Shown here: positions 20,593 to 30,559 of the stretch, in pieces | How positions within the stretch are numbered: the first letter of the stretch is position 1 | Layout of the letters: the number at the start of each line of letters is the position of its first letter | Assembly (NCBI GenBank): GCA_014529385.2 | Contig: CM043967.1 | Span: 127,633,182 to 127,697,181 of the forward strand | Source of the DNA: Adiantum capillus-veneris | Taxonomy: Eukaryota; Streptophyta; Polypodiopsida; Polypodiales; Pteridaceae | Length of the DNA: 64,000 nt | Direction of reading: 5' to 3' | Translations under genes and position numbers: made by a program | Notes under the pieces: model-generated | The model's database searches: none | What the model was told of the DNA's origin: nothing | Seen by the model: only the letters and a program-made list of their open reading frames with translations

Positions 20593-21815
20593 AGCCACGT
20601 GACACATCCAACCCTATGTGTCCGTGGACAAGCTACAGCATGACCGGGGTTCAATTCAGTCTAGTCAGTCTAGATTAGGAAGTGATCTGGCACTTTTGTG
20701 AGTCTGTTCGCAGACCGTGCATGTCTAGACACTTAATTAGATGCATATCTTGTGGTTGCACACAGCATGACCATTAGATTCCCATCAGATCCCATCAAGA
20801 GCATTTTTACAGTGCATAGACCTATTTTCCCTATTTTTGACATTTTTAACTTATTATTTTTTAAGTGACTTTTGTTGGAAAGTAGGTAGGCAATTTTGCT
20901 AAGTTTGTATATAAGCAAACCTAGCGATAGCACTTTCTGGCAGAAGAGGCAGCAGGAACCAGTGTGTTCACAAGCAACTTCTCAGTAGGACCTCAAGATC
21001 CCTAGCAAATTGGCTAGCGTTTTTTGGACAAGAACCCAGATCAGCTAGCGTTTTTGCTTTTGCATCAGCCTGGCGACAGAACCACAACAGATCAACCTAG
21101 CGTTTTGCATTGCAAGACAACCGGCTGCAGCAGAAGACAGAAACCAGCCCTAGTGTTTTTGGGTCAGTTTGGACCTCAACGTTTTTGCAGTTCCGGCGCG
21201 ACAAGGCAACAAGAAGACCAGTGTTTTCAGTTTTCAGCAGTTAGCACCCGCAGTAGAGTCCCCGAACCTCGCAGATCTCATCTTCTCGTTGCAGATCCTC
21301 GTCGCACGGTCAGATCCCGCGAAGTTTGCAGTTTCAGCCCGGAAAACACAGATTTCAGCATCTGCGTTTTCAGCGCGTCGTCGTCGTCGTCGTACCGTCG
21401 CCATCGACATCGTCATCGACATAGAGTCAGAATTCAGCAGATAACGATTTGTAGATTTCAGCCCTTAGCGTTTTCAAATTTCAGCCTGTCTCGTCGTCGT
21501 CCTCATCGTCGTCGACATCGTCGGCAAGTCCAACCATTGTAGAGATTTGTGCAATCATAAGTAGACCGCTCTCGCCATAGAGAGTGGGGCCTTCGGACGA
21601 GGGTTTGACAACATCTGTGGTGTCGAATTCTTCTCTCTCTATCTCTCAGTCTCATGCACCTTCATTCACAATGTTCACCACTTTGTTTGTGTCCATTGCA
21701 CTCTCTCACTAAAGGAACGGAAGGCTCTCCCTTCCGTAAGTAAAAGGATTCCTTGAGCACAGTTCGGAGCACTCATCTTGAGCAAAGCTCAACATTGATT
21801 CCGCTGCACCTTACA
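20593..21815 (+). repeat. G2 LTR shared by two bodies
   Basis: The LTR follows a polypurine tract (so it is the 3' LTR of the body to its left) and is followed by a primer site and leader (so it is also the 5' LTR of the body to its right). Its first bases are mutated (AGCCACGTGACA instead of TGTCACGTGACA); it ends CTTACA. It contains a TATA box at 20,908-20,915, about eight AGCGTTTT-like motifs between 21,015 and 21,475, and a GTCGTC-rich stretch at 21,377-21,530. Confidence 0.88.
20908..20915 (+). promoter_or_regulatory. G2 LTR TATA box
   Basis: TATATAAG occurs about 315 bp into the LTR, after a conserved GACTTT...GTAGGTAGGGCAATTTT block. It recurs at 22,718-22,725, 27,409-27,416 and 33,795-33,802, and on the minus strand at 9266-9273. 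It is the probable core promoter. Confidence 0.7.
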
Positions 21816-21816
21816 T

Positions 21817-21828
21817 TGGTATCAGAGC
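21817..21828 (+). other. G2 primer-binding site
   Basis: TGGTATCAGAGC one base after the LTR end CTTACA; initiator tRNA-Met type. Confidence 0.92.
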
Positions 21829-22280
21829 TTTGATAGTGTTCTGTATCACTCAAGGAAAGAACCACAAGAACCGCATAATTTTTTTTTTTTTGCTTGTTGA
21901 GGTCGCACGAACCCAAGTTCACTTGGGTATGTCGATTCCTAATCGTGTTTTTGAAGAGTGACAGGAAACCCAAGAAAGAAGGGCTTGTCCAGCCTCCCCT
22001 TGTGCCTCTTTTCACTCATTGAGAGCGGACCGTGCACTTAGTGGCTGGCCAATCGACGTGAGGTGAGAAAAAGCAACCTTGGTGTGAGCGCAAGGCCGCC
22101 AAGGGGTGCGCCCCCTGAAAAGAGCAAAACTCGGGTAAAGAGAAGATCCTTCTCTAACACAGATTGCAAGCGAAAGAAGAACCTCAAGAACTCAAGAACC
22201 CCAAGAACCAAGAACCCAAGTTCCTCGTGAACTTAAGAACCCAAGACACCAGAACCCACAAGAACCCAAGACTTCAGTGG

Positions 22281-22392
22281 ATGGTCATCACTCGAAGCGG
22301 AATGGATACTTCGCTTGGAGGTGATGAGCATGAGAGAGGCGAAGAAGAATTTTTCCCACGAGGAGGTTTTTCCGACCCTTCCCCTTTCCCAT
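22281..22392 (+). pseudogene. outer G2 gag, 5' part
   Basis: The gag frame starts at 22,281 (MVITRSGMDTSLGGDEHERG) after a full leader and stops making sense at 22,392, where another G2 element is inserted. The coding sequence resumes at 28,253 with the codons expected next (PSTPRIAP-like, corresponding to PSMTRIAL). The bases CCCAT are repeated at the break (22,388-22,392 and 28,253-28,257). Confidence 0.88.
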
Positions 22393-23560
22393 TGTAATGT
22401 GACACATCCCAACCCTGTGTGTTCGTGGACAAGCTACAACATGATCAGGGTTCAGTCAGTCCAGTCAGTCTAGATTAGAAGTGATATGGCACTTTTGTGA
22501 GTCTATTCGTAGACCGTGCATGCCCAGTCACTTAGCATAGATGCATATCCTCCGTTTGCACACAGCATGATCATCGGTATTCCCTTCAGAATCCATCAGA
22601 TTCAGTCAGGGGAATTTTCCAGTGCATTTAGCCTATTTTCCTATTTTTGGTTATTTTCACTTATTATTTTTAAGTGACTTTCCAACAAAAGTAGGTAGGG
22701 CAATTTTGCTAAGTTAATATATAAGCAAACCCAAGTTAGCACTTTCTAGCAGAAGAGGCAGCAGGAGCTTCCCGCTCAACAGGCAACTTCTCCGCAGTAC
22801 CCCCCCAACATCCCCAGCGTTTTTGGACCTCCATCTTCGCGGGCATTTTCCAGCACTTGGCGCTTCAGGCCTTGCCTTGATCGCCATCACCCTCAGCATC
22901 CTAGCCATTGCAGATCCCCAGCATCGCCATCAAGTCCCATTTGCTAGCGTTTCCACACTTCAGCCTATTAGCGTTTTTGTCTCCAACAAGCCAGCGTTTT
23001 TGGCAAGGGTCAGAGGCAGCCCAGCGTTAGTACATTTCAGCCCTAGCCGCGTTAGAAAGGCAGCGTTTTCAGCCTATGGTACAGTAGCAGAGTCAACCCC
23101 CATTGGTTGCAGAAGGACCTTCATTTCAGACATAAAAACGCAGCCAAACCAGTCATTTTCAGCCACCGAAACAGTCCCGAAATTCAGCAGATAGAAGATC
23201 ACAGACTTCAGCCATCAAGTCGTCGTCATCTTCACCGTCGTCGTCATCGGCATAGTCCAAGTTGCATAGTCCATTGCATACGCATTGTACACTTTTGTGC
23301 AATCAAAGTAGACCACTCTCGCCGACGAGAGTGGGGCCTTCGGAGGAGGGTTTTACAACCTCTTGGGTGTCGTATCTCTTTTCTCTCCTTCTCTCAGTCT
23401 CATTCACTTGCACGCACAATATCCACTCACTTTGTTCCTAATCATAGCACTCTCCATAAGACGGAAGGCTCTCTCCTTCCCTAAGAACTAAAAGGAACCT
23501 TGAGCAATAAAGATCACTAATCTTGAGAAAAATACAACATTCATTCCGTTGCACCTTACG
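22393..23560 (+). repeat. 5' LTR of the complete G2 element
   Basis: It starts TGTAATGTGACA (mutated palindrome) and ends CCTTACG (CA changed to CG). The TATA box is at 22,718-22,725. Downstream are repeated AGCGTTTT motifs at 22,811-23,065. Confidence 0.88.
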
Positions 23561-23561
23561 T

Positions 23562-23573
23562 TGGTATCAGAGC
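23562..23573 (+). other. primer-binding site of the complete G2 element
   Basis: TGGTATCAGAGC following the mutated LTR end; initiator tRNA-Met type. Confidence 0.92.
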
Positions 23574-24026
23574 TTTGGAAGTGTTCTGCATTACTCAAGG
23601 AAAGAACCACAAGAACCACAATAAATTTGTTTTTTTGCTTGTTGCAGTTGCACGAACCCAAGTTTACTTAGGCATGGCGATTCCTAGTCGTGTTTTGTTG
23701 AAGAGTGACAGGAATCCCAAGAAAGAAGGGCTTGTCCAGCCTCCCCTTGTGTCTCTTTTCACTCATTGAGAGCGGATCGTGCACTTAGCGGCCGGCCAAT
23801 CGACATGAGGTGGGAAAAAGCAACCTTGGTGTGAGTGCAAGGCCGCCAAGGGATGCGCCGCAGAAAAGAGTAGAACTCAGGTGAAGAGAAGATCCTTCTC
23901 AAATGCGATTTGCAAGCGAAAGAAAACCTCAAGAACCTCAAGATCCTCAAGAACCCAAGAACCCAAGAACCAAGATTCTCAAGAACCCAGGTTCCTCGTG
24001 AACTTAAGAACCAAAGATCATAGTGC

Positions 24027-25193
24027 ATGGTCGTCACCCGAAGCGGAATGGATACTTCGCATACAGGTGATGAGCATGAGAGAGGCGCCGAAGATTTTTC
24101 CCCACCAGGAGACTTTTTTGACCCTCCCCCTTCGCCATCTACGCCATGAGTTGCACTCACTCCTATGGAGATGATGGTCAAGTCGATGTTGGACATGATG
24201 ACACAACAACAAGAAACAAATCGAGTTGCATTGACATAACTCGCGAGCAAAGCAGAACAACAAGAAGCTAGGGACCGTGAGCGCGACGACAGAATTGCAA
24301 GAATGGCTGCAGACCAAGAAGCCAAGGACCGCGAGCGCTACGAAAGAAACGATAGACATGCCGCACAACACGAAGACAAGCGCCTTGCTTTAGAACGCGA
24401 GCGCGACGCAAGAAAAGAAAGAAAAGAACTAAGGAAGGAGGAAGCGGCAGCACGAGCCGCGACCTTGGAGGCCGATCGTGAAGCTCGACGAGAGCTACGC
24501 ACTCAAGAATTGCTCGCCCAAGTCCTAGCCTCGAAGACCGAACCACCCAAAGATTGTGGGAGTTCGTCAAGTGGCGCAAGCCCCGATGCGGATTCCAACC
24601 ATCCAGTCACAGAGAAGCTGACTTTCAGTAAGTATGACGGTAAGATGGATGCTACGGTTATTCATTCTTGGTTGCATCAATTTAATACTTATTTTGCGAC
24701 AACTAAGAAGACAGGAAATAGCAAAGTTTTGACGGCAGCTATGTACCTTGCCGGTGATGCCATCGATTGGTACCACGCATGGCAAGAGGCACAGCTAGCT
24801 GCGCACCTAGAGGAAGCCGACGGATTCACGTCCCTTTCCTTCGATTGGGCTGATTTCCAAGACAAGCTTAAGGCGCGGTTTATGCCACCTCAGTACCTTG
24901 CACGATTGAAGGAGGATTGGCGCTCTCTCAAGCAAAAGGGTATGCCAGTCATGTATTTTTCTAATCGTGTTTTGCAGCTAGGCACTCAATTACGAAAATC
25001 GGATGATGAGCGCAAAGAGGCTTTTCTCTTTGGATTGGACGAGTATATCAAGTACGATGTCGAGGTTCTAGATCCAATCTATCTCAACAAGGCGGTAGCG
25101 ATTGCTCTCGCACAAGAGATGAAGCACAACAAGGGAAAGCCTAAGGAGAAGAAGACTTCCACAAGTACCTCGCCGACTTCTCAGAACCCTTAG
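24027..25193 (+). pseudogene. G2 Gag with retrotransposon Gag core
   Basis: The frame from ATG 24,027 (MVVTRSGMDTSHTGDEH) has two stops (TGA near 24,147 and TAA near 24,237), then is open to 25,193 in the same frame. It encodes a long Arg/Glu-rich coiled coil (24,245-24,540), then the Gag core. Core landmarks are LTFSKYDGKMDATVIHSW, AAMYLAGDAIDWY, WADFQDKLKARFMPPQY, MPVMYFSNRVLQLGTQL and EAFLFGLDEYIKYDVEV. It forms the particle shell in this class of element. Other G2 Gag copies in the window lack this core, so this is the fullest Gag of the family here. Confidence 0.85.
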
Positions 25194-25764
25194 AACGGTA
25201 AGAATCGTAACAATGATAACTCTTATAACCAATCTTCCAACAGTCTCTCATCAAAGAATTCTTCCAATGAATCTAAGAGTAAAGCTAACACAATTGCTAA
25301 ACCTAAGCTTTACTTCCGATGAAAAGGTACCACAAGGAATTGTAGGAGGATATATCACGTCGGAATAACAAAGCACTTATTCTAAGGAAAGTCGTTGTTT
25401 TCATTGACACATTAAGGGACACATAAAAAGAACATGTCCTAAGCTTGAATCGAATGAATCTAAAGTACCCACAACACCCACTTCCTCTGTCAATGCAATG
25501 AATGATAACACGAGTGTGCCCCAAGTTTCTCAGGACCTTCTCATCGATGATTCTCTCATTAAATGTTATGGTCGTACATCGGGGCACCGTTTTGTCATAT
25601 TGATCGACCGAGGTAGTATGCATGATGTGATCAGTTCCTTTCTTGTTGAGAGAGCCCGCCTCGAAGTTAGTCCGAGATCTCCTATCGAGGTCTCTGGCTT
25701 TCGTCCTAATATGGACGCTCTCATCACGAAGGAGTGCCTTGATGTGTTGTTTGCAATTCAATAG
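25194..25764 (+). pseudogene. G2 zinc knuckle and protease-like region
   Basis: An Asn/Ser-rich linker leads to a CCHC knuckle at 25,396-25,437: codons read C-F-H-stop-H-I-K-G-H-I-K-R-T-C, so the second Cys codon has become TGA. The protease follows at 25,498-25,764. FVILIDRGSMHDVISSFL is the flap-side active-site region, with DRG where the family has DSG, and VSGFRPNMDALITKECL follows. The catalytic Asp is kept but the neighbouring Ser is Arg, so activity is doubtful. The frame ends at 25,762 before the accessory ORF. Confidence 0.75.
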
Positions 25765-25815
25765 ACTGCCTTCAGTAGAAGATTTGTTGTTTCTCCTGAG
25801 AGAAACAACAAATCG

Positions 25816-27072
25816 ATGATTTGGGGCATTCGATGGTTTCGTGATAATGATGCTCTCATGAAAGTTGCGGCTAACACTATAACTCTCAATGCCGACAGTG
25901 ATTCTCCTATTGTCATTCATGGAGAGGACATTGATCCTTCTCCATCTCTCATTGCTAATATGCAGGACAAGGTTGAAAGGATTCGGGATAAGGAGATTCT
26001 CTCAATCTCTTCTTCTCCAAAGCATGATACACAGGATTTGCATGATTATGAGAAGCATGATGATTTGAATGACAATGATAAGCATGATGATTTGAATGAC
26101 AATGATCAGCATGATGATTTGCATAAAGAAGATGTGATTGTTCACAAGGATGATGTGTTAGTTGATGTTTTTTCTAGCGAAGCTAACCTCGTTGTAGATT
26201 CGATCAATCACCAAGAATCGATCTTGGCTTTCGAGTCGAGGTCCACAGATCCCCCACAAGAAGATTCGATAGATCCCGAAGAAGCGATCTTGGCTCTTGA
26301 GCCTTGGTCCAAAGAACCCTCACAGGAAGTATTATGTGTTCGCATGATTGATTCGCACGCATTGTTCGAGTGTTTCATTCGTGAAGGTTTCCTGTATTTT
26401 AGTCAACATCGTTATGTGATCCCTTTTCCTAGGCATGACATATTGTATGTTGAGCACGTTTCTCTCATGGATGAGCACGAATGTATGCGGATTGTTCATG
26501 AAAAGCTGAAAGGTATGTATGTAAGGAAGACACATTCTATGTCTCTTCCTTGGCATGACACAGTTTCCGAAAGAGCACATGAAAGTATGAGCACCACGCA
26601 TGGGCATTTCCATTGTGATTTGCCACAGTTGATTGATTTCGATCAAACAGACAAGATTCGAGCACATTGTTTGCATGTGTTTGATGAACGGGTTGTCACT
26701 CCGTCTCTATGTTCATCTACATTGCATACACAGTCTTTAGAGAAGACAAGATTTGTTTCCTTCACTTTACATGGAATGGGTATGTTCATGGTTTTTTATT
26801 GGAGATGATTTCATGAATTTTTTGCCATGAAGATTCTTGAAGACGACAGAAGCAGGTCTCTAGACGAAGTTGAAGCAAGGAAGGAGATTCAGAAGATTTT
26901 GTGTCGCTTTTGGCGCGGCCCAAAGAAGCAAGCGTTGCAGACCTTTATGAAGTTCAAGTACCGCATGACCCACACCTCAGAGTGTGCCGGCGAAGAGTCC
27001 GTTCAAGGATTCCGAATGCTATTGGCGATCTCCCTCGACGCCATACAGTTTGGTACGAGTACCTCACTTTGA
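25816..27072 (+). CDS. G2 accessory ORF: HDDL repeat, unknown domain and gypsy tail
   Basis: The segment open from 25,816 starts with IRWFRDNDALMKV, a remnant of the pol protease/RT linker. It passes through SISSSPKHDTQDLHD, three HDDL units (about 26,050-26,130) and an acidic stretch with two LALEP/LAFES repeats. From about 26,330 it enters the unrecognised domain: ALFECFIREGFLYFS, PFPRHDILYVEHVSLMDEHE, THSMSLPWHDTV, HFHCDLPQLIDFDQTDKI, HCLHVFDERVVTPSLCSSTL and FVSFTLHGMGMFMVF. One TGA at 26,806-26,808 (Trp in the other copy) separates it from a tail ending LGTSTSL-like at 27,072. That tail matches the end of the G2 integrase-chromodomain protein (37,031). Function unknown; it replaces RT to integrase. 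Confidence 0.72.
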
Positions 27073-27083
27073 AAAGGAGGGGA
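27071..27083 (+). other. polypurine tract of the complete G2 element
   Basis: GAAAAGGAGGGGA, adjoining the LTR start TGTCACGTGACA at 27,084. The tail reading frame stops inside it. Confidence 0.9.
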
Positions 27084-28252
27084 TGTCACGTGACACATCC
27101 CAACCCTATGTGTCTGTGGACAAGCTACAACATGATCAGGGTTCAGTCAGTCCAGTCAGTCTAGATTAGAAGTGATCTTGCACTTTTGTGAGTCTATTCG
27201 TAGACCGTGCATGCCCAGTTACTTAGCATAGATGCTTATCCTCCGGTTGCACACAACATGATCATCGGTATTCCCTTCAAAATCCATCGGATTCAGTCAG
27301 GGGATTTTTCTAGTGCATTTAGCCTATTTTCCTTTTTTTGGTTATTTTCACTTATTATTTTTACGTGACTTTCCAACAAAAGTAGGTAGGGCAATTTTGT
27401 TAAGTTAATATATAAGCAAACCCAAGTTAGCACTTTCTGGCAAAGAGGCAGCAGGAGCTTCGTGCTCAACAGGCAACTTCTCAGCAGTACCCCCCCAAGC
27501 ATCCCCAACGTTTTTGGACCTCCATCTTCGCGGGCATTTTCCAGCACTTGGCGCTTCAGGCCTTGCCTTGATCGCCATCACCCTCAACATCCTAGCCATT
27601 GCAGATCCCCAGCATCGCCATCAAGTCCCATTTGCTAGGGTTTTCCACACTTCAGCCTATTAGCGTTTTGTCTCCAACAAGCCAGCGTTTTTGGCAAGGG
27701 TCAGAGGCAGCCCAGCGTTAGTACATTTCAGCCCTAGCCGCGTCAGAAAGGCAGCGTTTTCAGCCTATGGTACAGTAGCAGAGTCGACCCCCATTGGTTG
27801 CAGAAGGACCTTAATTTCAGCCATAAACACGCAGCCAAACCAGTCATTTTCAGCCACCGAAACAGTCCCGAAATTCAGCAGATAGAAGATCATAGACTTC
27901 AGCCATCAAGTCGTCGTCATCATCACCGTTGTCGTCATCGACATAGTCCAAGTTGCATCAGTCCATTGCATACGCATTGTACACCTTTGTGCAATCAAAG
28001 TAGACCACTCTCGCCGACGAGAGTGGGGCCTTCGGAGGAGGGTTTTACAACCTCTCGGGTGTCGTATCTCTTTTCTCTCCTTCTCTTAGTCTTGTTCACT
28101 TGCACGCACAATATCCACTCACTTTGTTCGTGATCATAGCACTCTCCATAAGACGGAAGGCTCTCTCCTTCCCTAAGAACTAAAAGGAACCTTGAGCAAT
28201 AAAGATCACTAATCTTGAGAAAAATACAACATTCATTCCGCTGCACCTTACA
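27084..28252 (+). repeat. 3' LTR of the complete G2 element
   Basis: 1,169 bp with intact termini: TGTCACGTGACA at the start and CTTACA at the end. TATA box 27,409-27,416. It is followed directly by the duplicated CCCAT and outer gag, not by a primer site. Confidence 0.92.
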
Positions 28253-28640
28253 CCCATCTACGCCAAGGATTGCACCAGATCCTATTACGCTTGGAGGCCA
28301 AAGAATTTGATTGCAAGTACGCAGAAAGAAAAACAAAATTGGATCGCAAGAAAGTTGTTTATTCTTCCTCTCTCATTTCAAATGTGCAAGCGAAGATTGA
28401 AAGGATTCAGGAGAAGGAGACTCTCTCAGTCTCTTTTTCTCCAAGGCATGACACATAGGATTTGCATGATGATAAGCATGATGATTTGAATGATAATGAC
28501 AAGCATGATGAATTGCATGATGATGATTTGCATGATCAAGATGTGATTTCTCACAAGCATGATGATTTGCATGAAGATGATGTGATTGTTCACAAGGATG
28601 ATGTGTTAGTGGATACTTTCTCTAGTGAAGCTAACCTCAT
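28253..28640 (+). pseudogene. outer G2 gag, 3' part
   Basis: Coding sequence resumes after the nested element. It passes through LSVSFSPRHDT, a TAG at 28,456-28,458 and a HDDL-type repeat (DKHDDLNDNDKHDELHD), ending at HKDDVLVDTFSSEANLIAES. The Gag core and protease are again missing. At about 28,642 it is joined tail-to-tail to an inverted G2 leader. Confidence 0.78.
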
Positions 28641-28642
28641 TG

Positions 28643-30559
28643 CAGAAAGTAACCTCATTTCCCTTCTTTCTTGGGATTCCTGTCACTCTTCAAAAACACA
28701 ATTAGGAATCGACACGCTGAAGCGAACTTGGGTTCGTGCGACCTCAACAAGCAAAAAAAAATTTATTGTGATTCTTGTGGTTGTTTCCTTGAGTGATACA
28801 GAACACTGCCAAAGCTTTGATACCAATGTAAGGTGCAGCGGAATGAATGTTTGAACTTTGCTCAAGACGAGTGCTCCGAACTGTGCTCAAGGTTCCTTTT
28901 ATTCTTATTGAAGGGAGAGCCTTCCGTTCTTAATGAGAGAGTGCAATGATCACTAACAAAGTGAATGGACATTGTGCGTGAAAGTGTATGAGACTGAGAG
29001 ATAGAGAAGAGAATACGACACTAGAGACGTTGTAAAACCCTCCTCCGAAGGCCCCACTCTCTATGGTGAGAGCGGTCTACTTATGATTGCACAAATCTCT
29101 ACAATGCTTGGACTTGCCAACGATGGCGACAACGATGAGGACGACGACGAGACGGGCTGAAATCTGGAAACTCTAAGGCTGAAATCTGCAAATCTTTATA
29201 TGCTGAATTCTGACTCTATGTCGGTGACGATGTCGATGACGACGATGCGCTGAAAACGCAGATGCTGAAATCTGCATTTTCCGGGCTGAAACTGTAAACC
29301 TTGCGGGATTTGACCGTGCGGCGAGAATCTGCTATGGGAAGGTGAGATCTGCGAGGTTTGGGGGTTCTACTACGGAGTCTGACTGCTGAAAACTGAAAAC
29401 ACTGGTGCTATTGTTGCTTCCGTCGCGAAGATCTGCAAAAACGCTAGGTCTTTGGCTAATCCAAAAACGCTAGGCTAATTTGGGGTTCTACGGTGGAAAT
29501 CTGCTAACGCTAGGGCTGATCTGTTGTCTATTGTCGCCAGGAATCTGCGAGTGCAAAAACGCTGGCTGATATGGTCCAAAACGCTAGGTTGTTGCTGTGG
29601 AACAAAAACGCTAGGCCTCTTGGGTTCTGCTGAGAAGTTGCCTGTTGAGCAAGGTGCTCTTGCTGCCTCTTCTGCCAATTAGTGCTAGTCTAGGTTTGCT
29701 TATATACAAACTTACTCGATTTGCCCTACCTACTTTCCAACAAAAGTCACTTAAATTAATAAGCGAAAAATGTCAAAAATAGGTAAAATAGGCTAAATGC
29801 ATTGGAAAATTCCCCTGAAGGATTCTGATGGGAATGCTGTCACAAGACGGGCACCACGTGCCAATAGAAAAGAACAGACTGAACAGACTTTTAACACTTC
29901 AATAACAACTGAACTGAAAGAGAGACGACACGTGACACGGAGTGGCGGAATTCCACCCCAGAGAGTATTGGCCCCAAACCTTGGCACCCCTTTCGGTATT
30001 TCTTTATATTGCATCAACACAGTACAAGCCGGTACTCGAGACTCTGTACCTTCTCCAAGAAGCATGATAGAGAATGAGCCCTAGCCTCATATTGAAAGGC
30101 CCTTGGCCTAAAAAGCAATTATAGTAAAAAGCCTTTAAAACTCAAAAGCTTTTGGTCCAAAAGTAAAGCCAAAAAGCTGCCAGCGTAAATCACGGAATCG
30201 TACAATGTGCCACGTCATCAGCCATCGCAAAATGCGAAAATCCATATAGCCTGCCACGTCATCATGCCATGTTGCCCTTAGGGTTAGGGTTTCCAAAATG
30301 AGGGTTTCAGTAGTTAGGGTTTTTGGCAAAAATTAGGGTTAGGGTTTTTCCACGTCAACAGTTTGTTGCAAATGCTTATGATCATGCTGCGTGCAACTAG
30401 AGGATATGCACCTACACTAAGTGACTGGTCATGCACGGTTTACGAACAGACTCACAAAAGTGCCAGAACACTTCTAAATCTAGATTGACTGGACTGACTG
30501 AACCCTTGTCGTGCTGTAGCTTGTCCACGGACACATAGGGTTGGATGTGTCACATGACA
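28643..30559 (-). mobile_element. inverted G2 5' end: leader, primer site and LTR
   Basis: Reading the minus strand, the LTR starts TGTCATGTGACA-like at 30,559 and ends CTTACA at 28,827. The primer site is at 28,814-28,825 (TGGTATCAAAGC, one base changed), and leader runs to 28,643. The LTR is interrupted at 29,838-30,370 by a solo G1-type LTR. The right end abuts G1 integrase at 30,560. Confidence 0.85.
29838..30370 (-). mobile_element. solo G1-type LTR with target duplication
   Basis: 533 bp from TGTCACAAGACGGGC to TTTGTTGCA, flanked by the 5-bp duplication AATGC (29,833-29,837 and 30,371-30,375). It is closely similar to the LTR at 1017-1825 but without the triplication. No primer site or polypurine tract adjoins it, so it is a solo LTR left by recombination between two LTRs. 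Confidence 0.9.

Larger units (their letters stand above)
22393..28252 (+). mobile_element. complete non-autonomous G2 gypsy element with accessory ORF
   Basis: This 5,860-bp unit has two full LTRs (22,393-23,560 and 27,084-28,252), primer site, leader, Gag, zinc knuckle, protease, HDDL repeat, accessory ORF, tail and polypurine tract, flanked by the 5-bp target duplication CCCAT. It sits inside the gag of an outer G2 copy. The LTRs differ by about 13 positions in the first 240 bp by eye, so it is not very recent. RT, RNaseH and integrase are absent, and the accessory ORF takes their place. Movement would need enzymes in trans, plausibly from a relative of the copy at 37,020-39,160, which ends in the same LGTSTSL tail and LTR. 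Confidence 0.92.

Noticed and set aside
21024-21542. Arg/His/Ser-rich ORF of 172 codons
   Set aside because: Lies wholly in a G2 LTR and arises from its GTCGTC and AGCGTTTT repeats; the frame is not kept in other LTR copies.
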